64,000 nucleotides of DNA from Actinomycetota bacterium (GTDB taxonomy: Bacteria > Actinomycetota > Actinomycetes > S36-B12 > UBA10799). The stretch is from positions 62,001-126,000 of the forward strand of contig JACJWR010000004.1 in the NCBI GenBank assembly GCA_020637055.1, given 5' to 3'. Below the pieces are notes generated by a model that did no database searches, had not been told where the DNA came from, and saw only the letters and a list, made by a program, of their open reading frames with translations. Of the stretch, positions 61,959 to 64,000 are shown one piece after another. The stretch's first letter is position 1. Every line of letters starts with the position of its first letter. A program made the translations under genes and the position numbers.

Positions 61959-62579
61959 TCAGGCGCAGCTCCACGGGCCCCAGCCGGCCGACTGGTAGTA
62001 GTTGTAGGCGACCTGGTCCTGGGCCCAGGAGGGAGCCAGGTGGGGGAGCGGGGCGTAGGCGCCGCCACCGTTGGCCAACCAGGACGACTCGTCGAACTGC
62101 CAGGCGCCGTAGTAGCCGTTGCCGGTGTTGGTGGAGTAGTTGCCACCCGACTCGCAGCTCTTCACGCTCATCGCAGCGGCGCTCGAGGCCCAGGCGGCGG
62201 CGTCGCCGCCGGCGGCTCCGGTGTTCGCCGCGGGGGCAGGAGCAGCGGCTGCCGCGGCAGCTTGCATGTTGGCGGCGATCGCAGCGGCGTATTCGGCTTG
62301 TGCGGCAGCCTCGGCTTCGGCTTGCGCGGCGGCAGCAGCTTCGGCTTCCGCCTGCGCGGCGGCGGCCGCGGCGTCGGCCTGCATCTTTTCGGCGACCGCG
62401 GCGCGGATGGCGTCGTCGTTGCTGTTCGAGGCGGCCTCCGGCGCCGGGGCGCTGACAGCGGTTTCGGCGGGGGTCGCGTCGCTGGCCGAGGTCGGCAGTG
62501 CACTTGCGGTGGCGACACCGGCGAGGCCGAGGCCGGCGACGGCGGTGATGGTCAGTGTGGTGATGGTCCGGGAGTTCAT
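61959..62579 (-). CDS. Secreted transglycosylase-like protein (resuscitation-promoting-factor type)
   Basis: A 206-residue protein with a signal peptide (MNSRTITTLTITAVAGLGLAG, cleavage likely after ATASA), an Ala/Glu/Gln-rich helical region (about 55-130) and a C-terminal transglycosylase/Rpf domain. The catalytic glutamate is in KSCESGGNYSTNTGNGYYG, and two cysteines (CESGG and the terminal WGPWSC) would form the Rpf disulfide. It should cleave peptidoglycan outside the cell. ATG 62579 has AGAGAAG directly upstream; an in-frame start at 62657 lies in the leader. No LysM or SPOR domain is present. Confidence 0.88.
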   Translation of the reverse strand: MNSRTITTLTITAVAGLGLAGVATASALPTSASDATPAETAVSAPAPEAASNSNDDAIRAAVAEKMQADAAAAAAQAEAEAAAAAQAEAEAAAQAEYAAAIAANMQAAAAAAAPAPAANTGAAGGDAAAWASSAAAMSVKSCESGGNYSTNTGNGYYGAWQFDESSWLANGGGAYAPLPHLAPSWAQDQVAYNYYQSAGWGPWSCA

Positions 62580-62729
62580 CTTCTCTGTCTCGTCTCTGTG
62601 CGGTTTCCGTGTGGATGTTTCGACACAGAAGTGATGCCCGCGTTCGAGGGGACTCAACAGGGGTCAGGTGTGCCCTCGCCAACAAGAACAGTCAGCAATC
62701 AGTAAAGGTGGTGCTGGGAGTGGTGTGGA

Positions 62730-64000
62730 TCAGCTAGATCCGCGACCGCGTGGACGGCTGAGCAGGATCAATACGGCGCCGAGCACCACCGAACCGACGC
62801 CGAGGGCCAGCAGCGTGGGCAGGCCATTCGAGCCGGTGGTGGCCAGCGTGGTCGTACCGGTCGAGGTGCTTGTGGTGGATCCGGTGGAGGTGTACGGCGT
62901 CGAGGAGTACGGGTTGGTGTAGGTGCTGGTGGTGGCGAAGGGATCCGAATAACTGCTGGCGTACGGATCGGTGTAGCTGCTCGAGAACGGATCCACGTAG
63001 GAGGTGGAGGTGTTGCTGGTGGCGAACGGATCGATGGTGGACGACGTGTTCGCCGCGACCGTGGTGCTCGTTGCCGCCGGGGTGGCCGCCCTTGTGGTTG
63101 CCGTCACTGGGGCGGTGGTGGCCGTCGTCGGGGCGGGCGTCACCACCGGACGGGTGCCGGTCGGAGTCGGAGTGGGGGTCGGGGTGGGCAGCGGAGTTGG
63201 GCTCGTGGTCGGGATCGGTCCGACCGGCAGCGGCGCCGAGGGCGACGACGCGGCGGAGGTCCCCACGGCGTTGGTCGCGGTCACCGTGAACTGGTAGAAC
63301 ATCCCGAGTTCGAGGTTGTCGATCCGGCAGGAGAATTCGGTGACCGCGGTGCAGGTGCTGGAGTTCCGGTTGTTGCTCACGGTGTAGGAGGTGACGTAGG
63401 CGCCACCGGTGTCGTCGGGCGCCTGCCAGGCGATCTGCACGGAATTGGTGCCCACCTTCAGCGCCGAGACCCGGTTGGGCTTGCTCGGCACTGTGGCGGC
63501 CGGCCGGGACGGTGGGAAGTTGATCTCAATGGCCGCGGCGTCATCGGTGCTGCCGGTGAGTTTCACCGAGACGTCCCCGAGCGCCACCGGGGTGCCCAGC
63601 GGCAGGCCCGCATCGCCGTCGAAGCGTCCTCCGCTGGCCTCGGAGTAGGGGTTGAGTGCCGGATCCGCGTCGAGCAGGTAGATCGAGCGCGGCTCGAGTT
63701 CCAGGCCGTTGGTGAACTTGGTGCCGGGGTGCTCGGCGAACACCTTCGTGACGAAAACACCACTCAGCAGATGGTTGGGGGTTGCAGCGTCGAGCAGAGT
63801 CGCGTCGAGGCCCACCGGGGTGCGGTACTCCAGGTAGTAGGCGTTGCCGGCCGCGTCGGTGATGCGCGCGAATTTCACACCCGCTGCAGACCCTGCGGTC
63901 GGCACCAGGGTGAGGGTTTGGGTGGGAGCCGTGGCCAAGACGTCGACCAGCGTGTCCGGCGTGGTGAGTCCCATGAGGAAGCTGTGATGACCGCCGAGCG
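62730..64000 (-). CDS. Secreted protein with FnIII domain and sortase-type C terminus, 5' truncated by window
   Basis: About 423 codons are visible and the frame is open to base 64000, so the N terminus is missing. The upstream part (residues LGGHHSFLMG... then YYLEYRTPVGLDA) resembles C-terminal parts of M6/M11-type secreted metalloproteases, but the active site is outside the window. A fibronectin type III domain follows (SKPNRVSALKVG to VTATNAVGTS). Next come Pro/Thr-rich and DP(F/Y)-repeat linkers, then LATTGSNG (an LPXTG-like sorting motif), a hydrophobic segment and a basic RPRGRG tail, indicating cell-wall anchoring by sortase. Confidence 0.72.
   Translation of the reverse strand, partial: LGGHHSFLMGLTTPDTLVDVLATAPTQTLTLVPTAGSAAGVKFARITDAAGNAYYLEYRTPVGLDATLLDAATPNHLLSGVFVTKVFAEHPGTKFTNGLELEPRSIYLLDADPALNPYSEASGGRFDGDAGLPLGTPVALGDVSVKLTGSTDDAAAIEINFPPSRPAATVPSKPNRVSALKVGTNSVQIAWQAPDDTGGAYVTSYTVSNNRNSSTCTAVTEFSCRIDNLELGMFYQFTVTATNAVGTSAASSPSAPLPVGPIPTTSPTPLPTPTPTPTPTGTRPVVTPAPTTATTAPVTATTRAATPAATSTTVAANTSSTIDPFATSNTSTSYVDPFSSSYTDPYASSYSDPFATTSTYTNPYSSTPYTSTGSTTSTSTGTTTLATTGSNGLPTLLALGVGSVVLGAVLILLSRPRGRGSS

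Noticed and set aside
62580..62729. ydaO/c-di-AMP riboswitch ahead of the Rpf-like gene
   Set aside because: Such riboswitches often precede rpf genes, but this 150-base gap is short and I could not recognise the conserved core.
1..64000. CRISPR arrays, insertion sequences, prophage genes, rRNA
   Set aside because: Looked for regularly spaced repeats, transposase or integrase motifs and rRNA signatures; none were seen.

Overview
This is a high-GC, gene-dense chromosomal segment of an actinobacterium (Actinomycetota). No plasmid, prophage, insertion sequence or CRISPR signature was seen. The assignment rests on: high GC with many GTG starts; about seven genes whose start codon sits 6-8 nt downstream of a TAnnnT hexamer (leaderless promoters); actinobacterial marker families (DUF3107, mycoredoxin, DUF5679, PPA1309, UPF0182, an Rpf-like transglycosylase, AdnAB, UvrD2); and a gene order that, from memory, follows the mycobacterial Rv3210c-Rv3193c block. 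The genus cannot be fixed from sequence alone.

Layout. 1-30.4 kb is a conserved core: the end of a ferritin-like protein, DUF3107 and its TetR neighbour, MoeZ (sulfur-carrier activation), a FetAB-like ABC exporter coupled to a large pseudokinase/flippase membrane protein, the AdnA-AdnB end-resection helicase-nuclease, NudC, a stand-alone 5'-3' exonuclease, a metal-dependent phosphodiesterase, mycoredoxin, UvrD2, a DDAH-like hydrolase, AarF/UbiB kinase-like protein, DUF5679, a crotonase-fold protein, a zincin-like protein, a PDZ-Lon protease, PPA1309, UPF0182 (broken by five single-base deletions) and a VanZ-like protein. An initiator tRNA-Met follows at 30.4 kb.

30.5-37.9 kb is a looser, accessory-looking block: YjbR-like protein, AraC regulator with a divergent zinc alcohol dehydrogenase, hemerythrin and alpha/beta hydrolase with a divergent TetR regulator, and an FkbM methyltransferase. 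37.9-41.6 kb is a four-gene glycine-betaine/osmoprotectant ABC importer. 41.6-45.1 kb is a cell-envelope stress module resembling LiaFSR (PspC/LiaF-like protein, PspC-fused histidine kinase, LuxR-type regulator). 45.0-47.2 kb holds two divergent zinc-independent oxidoreductases.

47.3-52.7 kb is a nucleoside salvage module: nucleoside phosphorylase, cytidine deaminase, an MFS transporter, then convergent phosphohexomutase-family protein and deoxyribose-phosphate aldolase. 52.8-57.1 kb has an opine-dehydrogenase-like protein, a GT4 glycosyltransferase and a type-B carboxylesterase. 57.2-59.6 kb is cytochrome bd oxidase (cydAB). 59.5-61.8 kb encodes a Gfo/Idh/MocA oxidoreductase and an acyl-CoA dehydrogenase. 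61.9-64 kb has an Rpf-like secreted transglycosylase with a strong terminator and the C-terminal part of a sortase-type surface protein.

The most noteworthy non-coding signals are a DnaA-box cluster between two convergent genes (23.31-23.39 kb), a 21-bp perfect inverted repeat that includes the 3' end of the initiator tRNA (30.51-30.56 kb), a perfect palindrome forming the promoter of the crotonase gene (22.30 kb), an octanucleotide tandem repeat (31.43 kb), and repeated use of a shared CTAG as overlapping stop codons of convergent genes.
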